Source of the DNA: Chryseobacterium culicis
Lineage (GTDB): Bacteria > Bacteroidota > Bacteroidia > Flavobacteriales > Weeksellaceae
Direction: 5' to 3'
Assembly (NCBI RefSeq): GCF_900108365.1
Contig: NZ_FNWQ01000002.1
Location: 62,001-126,000 of the forward strand
DNA: 64,000 nucleotides
Every line of letters starts with the position of its first letter. Position 1 is the stretch's first letter. A program made the position numbers and the translations under genes. Below the pieces are notes generated by a model. That model was not told the origin of the DNA and ran no database searches. It worked only from the letters and a program-made list of their open reading frames with translations. This document shows, one piece after another, positions 16,324-26,000 of the stretch.

Positions 16324-18654
16324 TTAGAATTTGAAATTATAAGTGATGTTGGGTACCCATCTGAACAATGAAGTCTGCATGGCACGCGTTGTTCCGGGAC
16401 GGTCTGGATTATCCTCAAAATTAATGGTATATGCATTTTCTCTACCATAAAGATTATAAATACCAAACGTCCATGAGCCACGGAATCGTTTGTTGGAGCT
16501 TGGTTCATAAGTAGCGCTCAGATCCATTCTGTGGTAGGCCGGCATTCTGTCTGCATTCCTGTTGCTGTACTGGAAAATGGTCTGCCCGTTCAGCTCATAT
16601 TTTCCGGTAGGGAAGGTGACTGCATTTCCCGTGCTGTAGACAAATAACCCCGAAAAACTCCATTTTGGATTTAGCTGGTAGGTGGCCACAACAGAAAGGT
16701 CATGGGTTTTGTCCATTCTGGCGTTGTACCATTCATTATTATTAATACCGTTGATCTTTCTTTCTGTTTTGGAAAGCGTATAGGAAATCCATCCTGTCAG
16801 TTTTCCGCTTTTCTTTTTGGCAATAAGCTCCAGACCGTAGGCTCTTCCTTTTCCGAATAACAGCTCACTTTCTACATCGGCTCCTGTATCAAATCCAATT
16901 TGAGCTCCATTTTTGAAGTCAATTTGGTTTTTCATGTCTTTATAATAAATCTCAGCATTCAGTTCATAATTATTATTGTTGAAATTTCTGCTGTACCCAA
17001 GACTGATCTGATCTGCAATTTCCGGTTTTACTGTATAGCTGCTTCCGATCCATTGATCCGTAGGGTTTCCACTGTTGCTGTTGCTTAAAAGGTGGAGATT
17101 TTGTGTGTTTCGGGAGTAGCCTCCTTTTACGCTGCTGACTTCATTAATACGGTAGTTGGCACTAATACGGGGCTCCAGATTGGTATACGTTTTCCCGAAT
17201 TTCCCTTTCTCTAAAAAACGGCTGTCGGTAAGAACTCCATTTTCATATGTATTGAAGGTGTCTCCGCCCAGCACACTGAACATCGAAAGTCTTAACCCAT
17301 AATTGATCGTCAGCTTTTCTGTGGCTTTATAATCATCGTTGATGTAAACCGCATTTTCCCAGGAATATCTCGGATTCCTCGCAAAACTGCTCACTGTGGT
17401 ACCGGAAGCACTGCTTGGTGTAAGGGTATGATAAATAGACTGAAGACCAAAACGTACAGCGTGTTTGTTTCCTGCAAACCAGGTGAAATCCTGCTTGAGA
17501 TTCCAGTCGCGTATTTTTGAATTTAAATCAAATACAGTATCATCATTTTTCAGACTGATTTTATAATCATAATTACTGTAGATGAAAGATGTATTGGAGA
17601 ATAGCTTACTGCTGATAATGCTGTTCCATCTGAGCGTTGCCGTGGTATTTCCCCAATCTGTATTGAAAGTATCTCCCAATCCCAGAACATCTCTTCCAAA
17701 ATATCCGGAAAGATAAATACGGTTGTTTTCATTGATCTGATAATTGGCTTTCAGATTCAAATCATAAAAATATAACTTGTTGTCTTTATAATCTTTATTG
17801 GTTTTCAGGAACAAATCCGCATAAGTTCTTCTTCCTGAAACAATGAATGAAGATTTTTCCTTCTGAATGGGCCCTTCCACACTCAGTCTGCTGCTGATAA
17901 GACCAATTCCTCCATTCAGGTTATAATCTTTATTGTTTCCGTCCTTCATTTTTACATCCAGTACTGAAGACAGGCGGCCACCATATTGTGCCGGGCTGTT
18001 TCCTTTAATGATGCTGGCGTCTTTCAGGGCATCACTGTTGAATGTACTGAAAAAGCCAAGAAGGTGAGACGCGTTATACACCGGAGCTTCATCCAGTAAT
18101 ATCAGGTTCTGGTCAGTTGCGCCACCTCTCACACTGAATCCGCTGCTTCCTTCGCCATTACTTTTAATGCCGGGCAAAAGCTGTATGGTTTTCATGACAT
18201 CCTTTTCTCCGAACAAAACGGGAAGTTTTTCTATATTTTTAATGCTTAATGTTTCTGCTCCCATTTGAGCAGAAGTTAAGTTTTTATCTTTTTTAATCCC
18301 GGTGATCACCACTTCATCAATTGCTTTTTCAGCGGTTTCTGCCGGAAGTAAAGGAAGATCAAGCTTTATATTCTGATCTACCGTAATCTGCTGTTCAAAA
18401 TCCTGGTATCCCGGATTGGAAATAATGATGGTATAGCTGCCTTCAGGTAATGAAAGAGAGTAAAATCCATATTCATTGGCAACTACATTAATGGCAGGAT
18501 CTTCACTTACTTTTACGGATACCCCGATCAGCAGTTCTCCGTTTTTTTTGTCTTTCACGGTTCCGCTTACAGAATAGGTTTTTTGAGCCATTGCCAGAGT
18601 GCTGAAGCAGAGCGCAGCGGTGGCAGCGGTAATTTTTAAAAAGGATGTTTGCAT
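16324..18654 (-). CDS. TonB-dependent outer-membrane receptor (DUF4249-associated type)
   Basis: A 776-residue receptor. It has a signal peptide (residues 1-23, ending AMA), a carboxypeptidase-regulatory-like beta domain (about 25-110: YSVSGTVKDKKNGELLIGVSV), a plug (about 125-245: IEKLPVLFGEKDVMKTIQLLPG, GFSVRGGATDQNLILLDEAPVYN), and a 22-stranded barrel ending in the aromatic NITYNFKF. There is no STN domain, so it is not a FecA-type signalling receptor. It imports an unknown nutrient or siderophore-like ligand using TonB energy, together with the DUF4249 lipoprotein encoded downstream. Confidence 0.93.
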   Translation of the reverse strand: MQTSFLKITAATAALCFSTLAMAQKTYSVSGTVKDKKNGELLIGVSVKVSEDPAINVVANEYGFYSLSLPEGSYTIIISNPGYQDFEQQITVDQNIKLDLPLLPAETAEKAIDEVVITGIKKDKNLTSAQMGAETLSIKNIEKLPVLFGEKDVMKTIQLLPGIKSNGEGSSGFSVRGGATDQNLILLDEAPVYNASHLLGFFSTFNSDALKDASIIKGNSPAQYGGRLSSVLDVKMKDGNNKDYNLNGGIGLISSRLSVEGPIQKEKSSFIVSGRRTYADLFLKTNKDYKDNKLYFYDLNLKANYQINENNRIYLSGYFGRDVLGLGDTFNTDWGNTTATLRWNSIISSKLFSNTSFIYSNYDYKISLKNDDTVFDLNSKIRDWNLKQDFTWFAGNKHAVRFGLQSIYHTLTPSSASGTTVSSFARNPRYSWENAVYINDDYKATEKLTINYGLRLSMFSVLGGDTFNTYENGVLTDSRFLEKGKFGKTYTNLEPRISANYRINEVSSVKGGYSRNTQNLHLLSNSNSGNPTDQWIGSSYTVKPEIADQISLGYSRNFNNNNYELNAEIYYKDMKNQIDFKNGAQIGFDTGADVESELLFGKGRAYGLELIAKKKSGKLTGWISYTLSKTERKINGINNNEWYNARMDKTHDLSVVATYQLNPKWSFSGLFVYSTGNAVTFPTGKYELNGQTIFQYSNRNADRMPAYHRMDLSATYEPSSNKRFRGSWTFGIYNLYGRENAYTINFEDNPDRPGTTRAMQTSLFRWVPNITYNFKF

Positions 18655-19047
18655 TAGTTTATTTTAAAGTAGTAGATCTCTTTTATATGAATTAATGTTT
18701 AAGTGATACATGATTAGTTAGATGAACAGGGGATTTGTTACATGTAACAATTTAATTATGAAATAAATCCATTAAAAAAAACAGGTTTTGTGAAATGGTA
18801 AAAGCAAGAATACAACAAGACGGTTACATAAAAAATAATATTATGCATTGTATATTAATTTATTGTTGTTTTTTTTATGACTTTGTTAAAGAACAGATTA
18901 TTAACGGTTGTTTGCTGAATTTTATTATTATTTCTGAATAATACCCTCAACCCAGAAAAGTAAAGTACTTTTGCTTTAAAAGTGAAAGCTTCACGAATTC
19001 TGATCAGAATATTAATCTTATATTGGCTGAGAATTCAGCGGAAGAAT
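18655..19047. other. Divergent intergenic region
   Basis: About 390 bp of AT-rich DNA between two divergent genes. The -7 candidate TACTTTTG at 18966-18973 faces the thioredoxin gene. No gene or strong palindrome was seen in the rest. Confidence 0.5.
18966..18973 (+). promoter_or_regulatory. Candidate -7 element for the thioredoxin gene
   Basis: TACTTTTG matches TAnnTTTG. Transcription would begin near 18980, making the in-frame GTG at 18982 an implausible start and supporting ATG 19048. No clear -33 TTG was found at 17-23 bp. Confidence 0.5.
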
Positions 19048-19650
19048 ATGGAAAATCTAAAAATCTGGCTAAGGAACAATATCTCAACAGCAATACTAAC
19101 TGTTTTGTTTATCATCATTTTGGTGAATAAAGACGCAAAAGCATGGCTGATGAGACAGGTTGCTTCCACTGGAATTCTCAATTCCAGCATCGCTGAATCG
19201 AAAGATAGCCAAAATACTTCAGCAAAAGAATCTTATGCAGGTTTTATGCTGAAAAATGAAGACGGAACTGTTGTTAATTCCACAGATTTACAGAATAAGG
19301 TCGTTTTTATTAATTTTTGGGCTTCCTGGTGTCCTCCGTGCCGTGCCGAGTTTCCATCCGTTCAGAAGCTGTATGAGCAATACAAAAATAACCCGGATAT
19401 GGTATTTCTCACCGTCAACCTTGATGATAATGCGGTACTGGGGAAATCTTACTTAAAAGAAAAAGGCTTTACAGTTCCTTTCCTTGTTCCGGCCGGTAAT
19501 ATTCCTGCGGTACTTTACAATGGTTCACTCCCTACAACGATAATATTGGATAAAAAGGGTGAAATCCGACTGCATCATACAGGAGTGGCGGATTACGGCA
19601 AACAATCATTTTACAGGCAGATAGATCAACTGCTGGATGAAAAACCTTAA
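19048..19650 (+). CDS. TlpA/ResA-like membrane-anchored thioredoxin
   Basis: A 200-residue protein from ATG 19048, preceded by a GCGGAAGA ribosome-binding-like stretch. An N-terminal membrane anchor (about residues 9-27, TAILTVLFIIILV) is followed by a periplasmic thioredoxin fold with NFWASWCPPCRAEFP; the CPPC active site is typical of TlpA/ResA-type reductases. It would reduce disulfides of envelope proteins or support cytochrome maturation. It ends 38 bp before a Crp-type regulator on the same strand, so the two are probably co-transcribed. Confidence 0.9.
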   Translation: MENLKIWLRNNISTAILTVLFIIILVNKDAKAWLMRQVASTGILNSSIAESKDSQNTSAKESYAGFMLKNEDGTVVNSTDLQNKVVFINFWASWCPPCRAEFPSVQKLYEQYKNNPDMVFLTVNLDDNAVLGKSYLKEKGFTVPFLVPAGNIPAVLYNGSLPTTIILDKKGEIRLHHTGVADYGKQSFYRQIDQLLDEKP

Positions 19651-19688
19651 TTTTATAAACAGTACTTTAATTTCCTAAGAATTGAAAT

Positions 19689-20252
19689 ATGCTTCATCAC
19701 CTGAGAACCCATATTGAAAAAATAATTCCGCTTAACGATGATGAATTTGAATTGATATCATCCTGCTTTACGTTTAAAAAATACAAAAGGCATCAGTTTT
19801 TGATACAGGAAGGGGAGGTCGTACCCTACAACTATTTTGTTGTAAAGGGACTTCTGAAGCTGGTATATACAGATGAAGCAGGAAAAGAGCATATCGTAGG
19901 TTTTGCTATGGAAGATTGGTGGGAAACAGATTTTCCTGCTTACTATCAGCAAACCACCGCCACAATGTCTCTGGAATGTGTGGAAGATACTGAAGTATTA
20001 TGCATTAAGCTGGATGATTATAAAAAGCTCTGTACAAAGCTTCCCAAAATGGAGCATTTCTTTCTTGAAAAAGCGTACATGGGATTTATAACTGCTCAGC
20101 AGCGTACAATTTCAATGATGACCACCGGAATTAAAGAAAGATATGATCAGCTTTTGAAAAAATATCCTTCCTGGGTTCAGCGTGTTCCGAAATCTCTCTT
20201 AGCTGCCTACCTGGGAGTATCCAGAGAAACATTGAGCCGGCTGCCTCTGTAG
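19689..20252 (+). CDS. Crp/Fnr-family transcription regulator with CRP-like recognition helix
   Basis: A 187-residue regulator with an N-terminal cyclic-nucleotide-binding-type beta roll (about 20-115) and a C-terminal HTH. The beta roll has WWETDFPAYYQQTTATMS where cAMP-binding CRP has the FGEL...RSA phosphate cassette, so cAMP binding is doubtful. The recognition helix VSRETLSRL keeps R179, E180 and R184, equivalent to the CRP residues that read TGTGA. Two perfect TGTGA-N6-TCACA sites lie just 3 and 26 bp after its stop. The protein ends abruptly (RLPL), slightly shorter than usual. Confidence 0.9.
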   Translation: MLHHLRTHIEKIIPLNDDEFELISSCFTFKKYKRHQFLIQEGEVVPYNYFVVKGLLKLVYTDEAGKEHIVGFAMEDWWETDFPAYYQQTTATMSLECVEDTEVLCIKLDDYKKLCTKLPKMEHFFLEKAYMGFITAQQRTISMMTTGIKERYDQLLKKYPSWVQRVPKSLLAAYLGVSRETLSRLPL

Positions 20253-20254
20253 CA

Positions 20255-20270
20255 TGTGACAGTGCTCACA
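20255..20270. promoter_or_regulatory. CRP-like binding site 1
   Basis: TGTGACAGTGCTCACA fits the E. coli CRP consensus TGTGA-N6-TCACA perfectly. It starts 3 bp after the stop of the Crp-type gene and lies in the upstream region of the Rid-family gene. Confidence 0.7.
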
Positions 20271-20277
20271 CCATAAT

Positions 20278-20293
20278 TGTGACCCGGGTCACA
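20278..20293. promoter_or_regulatory. CRP-like binding site 2
   Basis: TGTGACCCGGGTCACA is a fully symmetric 16-bp palindrome matching TGTGA-N6-TCACA. Its centre is 23 bp from that of site 1, close to two helical turns, so both could be bound on one DNA face. A weak -7 match (CATTTTTG, 20316-20323) would put this site near -45. Confidence 0.72.
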
Positions 20294-20349
20294 GAACTTT
20301 AGTACATCTGTTCCGCATTTTTGTATTGTAATCAATAACAATTCAAACA

Positions 20350-20739
20350 ATGGAAAAAAGAACAGTCAATCCATGGAAATGGCAGGACGGGAGAAGCTAT
20401 TCTCAGGCTGTAGAAGTAAAAAACGTTAAAAGTACCTTATATTGTTCAGGACAGGCAGCTATTGACCCTGACGGAACATCCAGTAACAAGGAAATGAAAT
20501 CTCAGCTTCACCAGGCTATTGCCAATCTGGAAGAAGTGATCAGCGCAGCAGGCTATGCGTGTGAAGGTATTGTGAGATTAAATATCTATACAACTTCTAC
20601 GGAAGAACTCTGGCCTTATTTCCCTATTCTTCAGGAGTGGATCGCTAAGCATAAAATCCAGCAGGCAGTTACGATGCTGGAAGTAAAAGGCTTATTCGAA
20701 ACATTAAAGGTAGAGCTTGAGGCTACTGTGGTGAAATAA
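20350..20739 (+). CDS. Rid-family (YjgF/YER057c/UK114) protein lacking the catalytic arginine
   Basis: A 129-residue protein with the full-length YjgF fold: SYSQAVEVKNVKSTLYCSGQAAIDPDG, LEEVISAAGYACEGIVRLNIYTT and VELEATVV. Archetypal RidA enzymes deaminate reactive enamines or imines through an arginine in the PARxxVEV motif. Here that stretch reads QAVTMLEV, with Val in place of Arg, so it probably belongs to a Rid subgroup with another role. It is preceded by two CRP-like sites and followed by its own terminator, which suggests a single-gene unit controlled by the neighbouring regulator. Confidence 0.88.
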   Translation: MEKRTVNPWKWQDGRSYSQAVEVKNVKSTLYCSGQAAIDPDGTSSNKEMKSQLHQAIANLEEVISAAGYACEGIVRLNIYTTSTEELWPYFPILQEWIAKHKIQQAVTMLEVKGLFETLKVELEATVVK

Positions 20740-21120
20740 TCCAGACCAAAAGATAACCAAAGACCTTCACATTGTGTCTGAAGGTCTTTTCATTTCGTTG
20801 AATCCTGTATAAAACGATATAACTGTTCAAAAATCATGGCTGTTAAATTATAAATTATACGTAAATACATTTATGATTTCAATTATTCATTATGTGGTGA
20901 AAATAGCGGACGATATTGAAAAAATAGCAATACAATATTGTTGTTAAAAATTTGAATTAATTTATTTTAATGATTATTTTACTAATGATTATGATGTTTT
21001 TGTAAATTATTAGTTATATTTGATGTAAAATAAACGTTTATTTTGAATAAATGGTGAATTTTTTTATGTGATATTTCTTCAAGTTTCAGAGTATATTATT
21101 AATCAAAAAACAAAATTATT
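20740..21120. other. Intergenic region
   Basis: About 380 bp. It holds the Rid gene terminator at 20758-20790 and TATATTTG at 21015-21022, a good -7 match for the next gene with a leader near 90 nt. The middle is AT-rich with no gene seen. Confidence 0.5.
20758..20790 (+). terminator. Terminator after the Rid-family gene
   Basis: Eleven-bp stem (AAAGACCTTCA / TGAAGGTCTTT) with a 9-nt loop and a T-run. Confidence 0.82.
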
Positions 21121-21930
21121 ATGAAACGTAAACTCATCTACTTATTTTTTTTAACAGGCAGTTTTATTTTTTTGAGTGCGCAGGTAGGGATTAATACCAC
21201 CAACCCGCAGGGCGTATTTAATATTGACGGTGCTAAGGATAATCCTACCACAGGAGTGCCATCAGCAGCACAGCAAGCCAATGATGTGGCTGTAACTGTT
21301 GGAGGAAATATGGGAATAGGGACCACCGTTCCCACCAATAAACTTCATGTGAACGGCACAGATCCATTACGTCTGCAAGGCGTAGGAACCGGAAACAGTA
21401 CCACAGACCCTCTGTTGGTAATTGACGCCAATGGTGTCGTAAAAAACATTGGTACCTTAGGAGCCTTATCTATTCCGAGCCCTGCCGTTTTCCGGCTAGA
21501 AACTGCACAGAATAACTTTTTGCAGGCACAGGGAGCTGGAGGAGCACAGGTGGTACCTATGAGTATGATCAAAAACTCTATTCCCGGGCTTACCTATAAT
21601 GCTGGAACAAGTACAATAACTTTTCCTGCAGGAACATATCAGATTACATTTGTTTATGAAGCGCAACATAACGCTACAGGATGTACAATCAGTTCCTATT
21701 TTGTAGACTTTCCACTTAATGCTACAACTTCAAGAATCCACAGTACGGGAGCGCATTCGGAGGGAGCGCTTTCCAATCACGGAGGAACCATTACCTATGC
21801 CACTACACTTCCAGCCAACAGAAACTGGACAATTTCTTTAGGAAGAGGTCAATCCGGTAATTGCTCAGGTGCAGGAATGAATCTTTCTGCAACATCTACT
21901 CAGATACTGGTCTTCCGAATCGGAGATTAA
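21121..21930 (+). CDS. Secreted flavobacterial surface protein
   Basis: A 269-residue secreted protein of unknown role. The signal peptide ends about residue 20 (FLSA), followed by QVGINTTNPQGVFNIDG and the repeat-like MGIGTTVPTNKLHVNGTDPLRL, the head-fibre style start shared by many Bacteroidota cell-surface proteins. The C-terminal half (about 140-269) is a beta-rich, possibly jelly-roll domain with two cysteines likely to form a disulfide. It resembles the protein at 8411-9196 in plan but not closely in sequence. It is monocistronic by spacing. Confidence 0.7.
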   Translation: MKRKLIYLFFLTGSFIFLSAQVGINTTNPQGVFNIDGAKDNPTTGVPSAAQQANDVAVTVGGNMGIGTTVPTNKLHVNGTDPLRLQGVGTGNSTTDPLLVIDANGVVKNIGTLGALSIPSPAVFRLETAQNNFLQAQGAGGAQVVPMSMIKNSIPGLTYNAGTSTITFPAGTYQITFVYEAQHNATGCTISSYFVDFPLNATTSRIHSTGAHSEGALSNHGGTITYATTLPANRNWTISLGRGQSGNCSGAGMNLSATSTQILVFRIGD

Positions 21931-22123
21931 TACTTTTATGTTCCCAAACAAGTAATAATGATCCAAGGAAGATTCTAATAACACAAATAATAAAACACTG
22001 GTGCATGCCGGTGTTTTTTATTAGCAAAAGTTTTCTTCTGTATTTATTATTTATGATCAGATGCTTTTCAGGAAGTACAGCTTTTCATACATTTATATGG
22101 ATCAATCCATAATCATTATCAAG

Positions 22124-22912
22124 ATGAATATTGAACTTTTTTCAAAAAATGCTCTGGTAGGCGGAGCTACCCAGGGAATAGGAGCCGGAATTGCCATTGA
22201 GCTGGCTAAGTGCGGAGCCAATGTTACCGTTATGGCCCGTAATGAGGCTAAACTGAGAAGCTTTGTTTCTGCACTTCCGGTCCTTAATTCTGATCAGAAA
22301 CATGAGTATCTGGTAGCAGACTTCTCGGATTTTGAAAGCTATAGAAAAATTATTACTGCATATTTTAGCAGCCATTCGGTGGACATCCTGGTGAATAATA
22401 CAAATGGTCCGGCGCCCGGTTTAGCAGTAGATAAAAACACGGAGGATTATCAGACAGCATTTGATCTTCTCTTTAAAACAGTTTGCGAAACAACCTTATT
22501 GGCTTTACCACAGATGATCCGCCAGAAAAGTGGGCGCATTATTAATGTTTCTTCTTTATCAGTAAAAGAACCCATAGGAAATCTGGCATTGTCCAATTCT
22601 ATCCGCTCTGCCGTAATGGCATGGGCAAAAACACTTTCCAATGAAATTGCACAGCATCAAATTACTGTAAATAATGTATTAACGGGATACTTTGACACGG
22701 AAAGAATTCAAAAACTGGTTGCTCATGAAGCTCAGCAAAGTGATGTTTCAGAAGAAGAAATAAAAAAGGCGAGAGAAAATAAAATTCCGATGAAAAGGTT
22801 CGGACGGCCAGAAGAATATGGTCATCTGGTAGCTTTTCTGGCTTCAGAATATTCAAATTATCTTACCGGAGCAAGCATTCCTTTGGATGGAGGATTGAAT
22901 AATACATATTGA
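22124..22912 (+). CDS. Atypical short-chain dehydrogenase/reductase
   Basis: A 262-residue SDR from ATG 22124; upstream in-frame starts would add residues outside the fold. The cofactor motif is GGATQGIGAGIA (TGxxxGIG variant) and the NNTNGP segment replaces NNAG. Instead of catalytic YxxxK it reads S157-N-S-I-R161 in LALSNSIRSAVMAWAKTLS, while the upstream serines (NVSS, 143-144) remain. Such SDRs exist as a distinct subgroup, so the enzyme may use different chemistry or not be a classical reductase. The C-terminus PLDGGLNNTY is complete. No operon partner. Confidence 0.87.
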   Translation: MNIELFSKNALVGGATQGIGAGIAIELAKCGANVTVMARNEAKLRSFVSALPVLNSDQKHEYLVADFSDFESYRKIITAYFSSHSVDILVNNTNGPAPGLAVDKNTEDYQTAFDLLFKTVCETTLLALPQMIRQKSGRIINVSSLSVKEPIGNLALSNSIRSAVMAWAKTLSNEIAQHQITVNNVLTGYFDTERIQKLVAHEAQQSDVSEEEIKKARENKIPMKRFGRPEEYGHLVAFLASEYSNYLTGASIPLDGGLNNTY

Positions 22913-23021
22913 TTTTCATGTAAAACCGCTTATTTACTGAATTTTTATAATTTCACCATAAGAATCAGTGGGATGTAATAAATACTTTGATACAGTTGTC
23001 ATATAGATATTGAAATATTAT

Positions 23022-26000
23022 ATGAAAAACTGGTCTTTTAAAAAATGGAACACCGTACTGGGCTGGTTCCTTTTTGCTGTTGCGCTTATCACTTATCTTT
23101 CAACCATAGAACATTCCCTGAGTTTTTGGGATTGCGGAGAATATATTTCTTCTGCAGTGAAGCTTGAAGTAACGCATGCTCCCGGTGCTGCCTTATTCCA
23201 GATTATGGGAGCTGTGGCAAGTATCTTTGCATTGGGAAATGCAGAAAATTATTCTATAGTGATCAATGCAATGTCAGCATTGTTCAGTGCTTTTACAATT
23301 TTGTTCCTGTTTTGGACCATTACCCATTTTTTAAGACGGCTATTAGATAAAGATATTCAAGAAATTACGAAACATCAGGAAATCTCAATTCTTTTTGCGG
23401 GAGTAACCGGTGCTTTATGTTTTACATTTTCAGACACCTTTTGGTTTTCAGCAGTAGAAGGAGAAGTATATTCTATGGCTTCCATGTTCATTGCTTTGCT
23501 GGTGTGGCTCATCACGAAATGGGAAAACGAATATAAAGCATCTTACAGTGAGAGGTGGATTATTCTTATTTTCTTTATCACAGGACTTTCTGTGGGAGTG
23601 CATATGATGTGTATGCTGGCTATCCCTGCAATATGCCTGGTTTATTATGCCCGCAATTATTCTTTTTCATGGAAGAGTTTTGCGGCAGCGAATGTAATTA
23701 CTCTCGGAATTCTTGTATTGGTATTCAAAATTATTTTTCCATTGATTATGACAATCTTTGGAAAGCTTGAAATTTTCTTTGTAAACGGATTGGGGCTGCC
23801 TTTCCATTCAGGAACCATTGCTGCATTTATTCTTATGTCAGGAGCCTGTTACTTTCTGATTACATATGCCCGAAAAGCCCGGAGAAAAGTGTATCAGACT
23901 GTAGCATTATCACTTGTTTATATGATCATTGGATTTTCATGCTGGCTGGTGATTCCTATAAGAGCGAATGCCAATCCTCCTATGAATCTTAATAATCCGG
24001 ATACAGCCATTGGGATGAGAGATTATTATAACAGAGTGCAGTATGGTGACTGGCCCACCATTTATGGACAAAACTATACGGCATTTCTCGATAAAAACGG
24101 GTTGGAAAAAGATGAAGACGGAAGCTATAAAAGGGATGTCACAGGAGATATTTACGAAAAGGATGAAAAATCCGGTACCTATAGAAAAACGGGAGAGAGA
24201 TTCAACTATGTGTTTAATAAATCGCACATCAGTCTTATGCCAAGAATGTTCAATGAAGATAAAGAAGTGATGGCAAATTATATTGCTCTATACGGTGCTC
24301 CGGATTTCACCTTTAATGATGATAATGAAGAAGCTGCTGATAATCCGGAAGCTAAAAGAATCTTTGAAGAGCTGAGAGCTAAATACGAAGGAGATTCGAT
24401 CACTGCAGAAGATTATCTGAAAGTAAAACCTTATGATATTATCAAAGTAAAGCGTCCGTCTTTTGCTCAGAATATGGATTATTTTATCTCATTTCAGAAT
24501 GGATATTATTTTGTAAGATACCTGATGTGGAACTTTGCCGGAAGGCAGAATGATCTTCAGGGACATATGGAAAATACCCATGGCAACTGGATCTCAGGAA
24601 TTTCTTTTATTGATAATGCATTACTGGGAGATCAGGATCATATGCCTGCCAAATTTAAAAATGAAAGTACGGTAAAGTTTTTCTTTTTGCCGCTTGTTTT
24701 AGGCTTGATCGGGTTCTTTTTCCAATTGAACAGAGATTTTGGAAGGTTTTATGCAATGCTTTCATTGTTTGTTCTGACAAGTGTGGGAATTGTGTTTTAT
24801 ACCGGAGTAAAGCCATTTGAAGTAAGGGAAAGAGATTATGCCATGGTAGGTTCATTTTACGCTTTTGCCATCTGGATTGGTCTGGGAGCGGGAGCTGTAC
24901 TTTGGCTGATTCAGTCTAAACTCAAATCCAATGCTGCCCATATTGTTCTTGGAATTGTTTTATTGGGAATTCCTTTTATGATGGGATTTCAGAATTACTC
25001 TTCGCATGACAGAAGCAAGAAAACAGCAGCCCGTGATTACGCGTATTCATTGTTACGTTCGCTGCCTCAGAACGATATTATTTTCATTTATGGCGATAAT
25101 GATACTTTCCCGGTATGGGCAATTCAGGAAACGGAAAGATTTAGGGATGATGTGAAAACGGTCAACTTTACCCTTCTGGCTACACCATGGAATATTGATC
25201 AGGTAAAAAGAAGAACATACAATGCCATGGGAATCCCGGGAGAATTGACGCATGAGGAGTACAGAGACGGAGTGAACGACCAGGTATATCTGATGAAAAA
25301 AGAGGACTGGGAAGGGATTTTTCAAATGCTCAAAGAACAGGGAGCTCCGGACAGCACTTTTCAGGAATTCCGAAAATATCTGACACAGGATTCTCTGACG
25401 CTGAAGGATGCAATGAAATTCCTGAAATTAAAATCGTCCGAAAAAGACGAACTGCTGAAAATGTACTTTGGAGAAAAGCAATATGAGAAGTACAATATCC
25501 TTCCGGTAAGCAAATTTATTCTTCCTGTGAATAAAGAAAATGCTGTGAAATCTGGGATTATTACGAAAGCCGACATATCCAACGCTGTAGATCAGATTAT
25601 GATTAATTATCAGGCTAATACCCTTTATAAAAGCAATCTGATGATGCTGGACATGCTGGCCAACTTCGATTGGAAGCGCCCGGTTAGCTTCTCTTCAGGA
25701 GGAATGTACGACAGTGAAAACATTTTTTATCTTGATGAGTATCTTCAGTTTGACGGTTTAAGCTACAGGCTGGTGCCTGTTCATACGCCTCAGAGCCCAG
25801 ATGGAGACAAAGGCAGGGTAGATGCCGGCTCTCTGTATCAGGTGGTAAAAAACTTCAGATGGGGAAATTTTAAAGATCTCAGTAACCACTATGACGAAAC
25901 GGCTACTTCTAACATTCTGGGGTATAGGATGTCCGTGAGCAGAGCGGTATCTGCACTTGTAGCAAACGGAGAGAGAACCAAAGCACTCGAACTCATGGAT

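Noticed and set aside
18982..19047. Upstream GTG start extending the thioredoxin gene
   Set aside because: The -7 element at 18966-18973 would start transcription at about this codon, and the added residues do not fit a signal or anchor.
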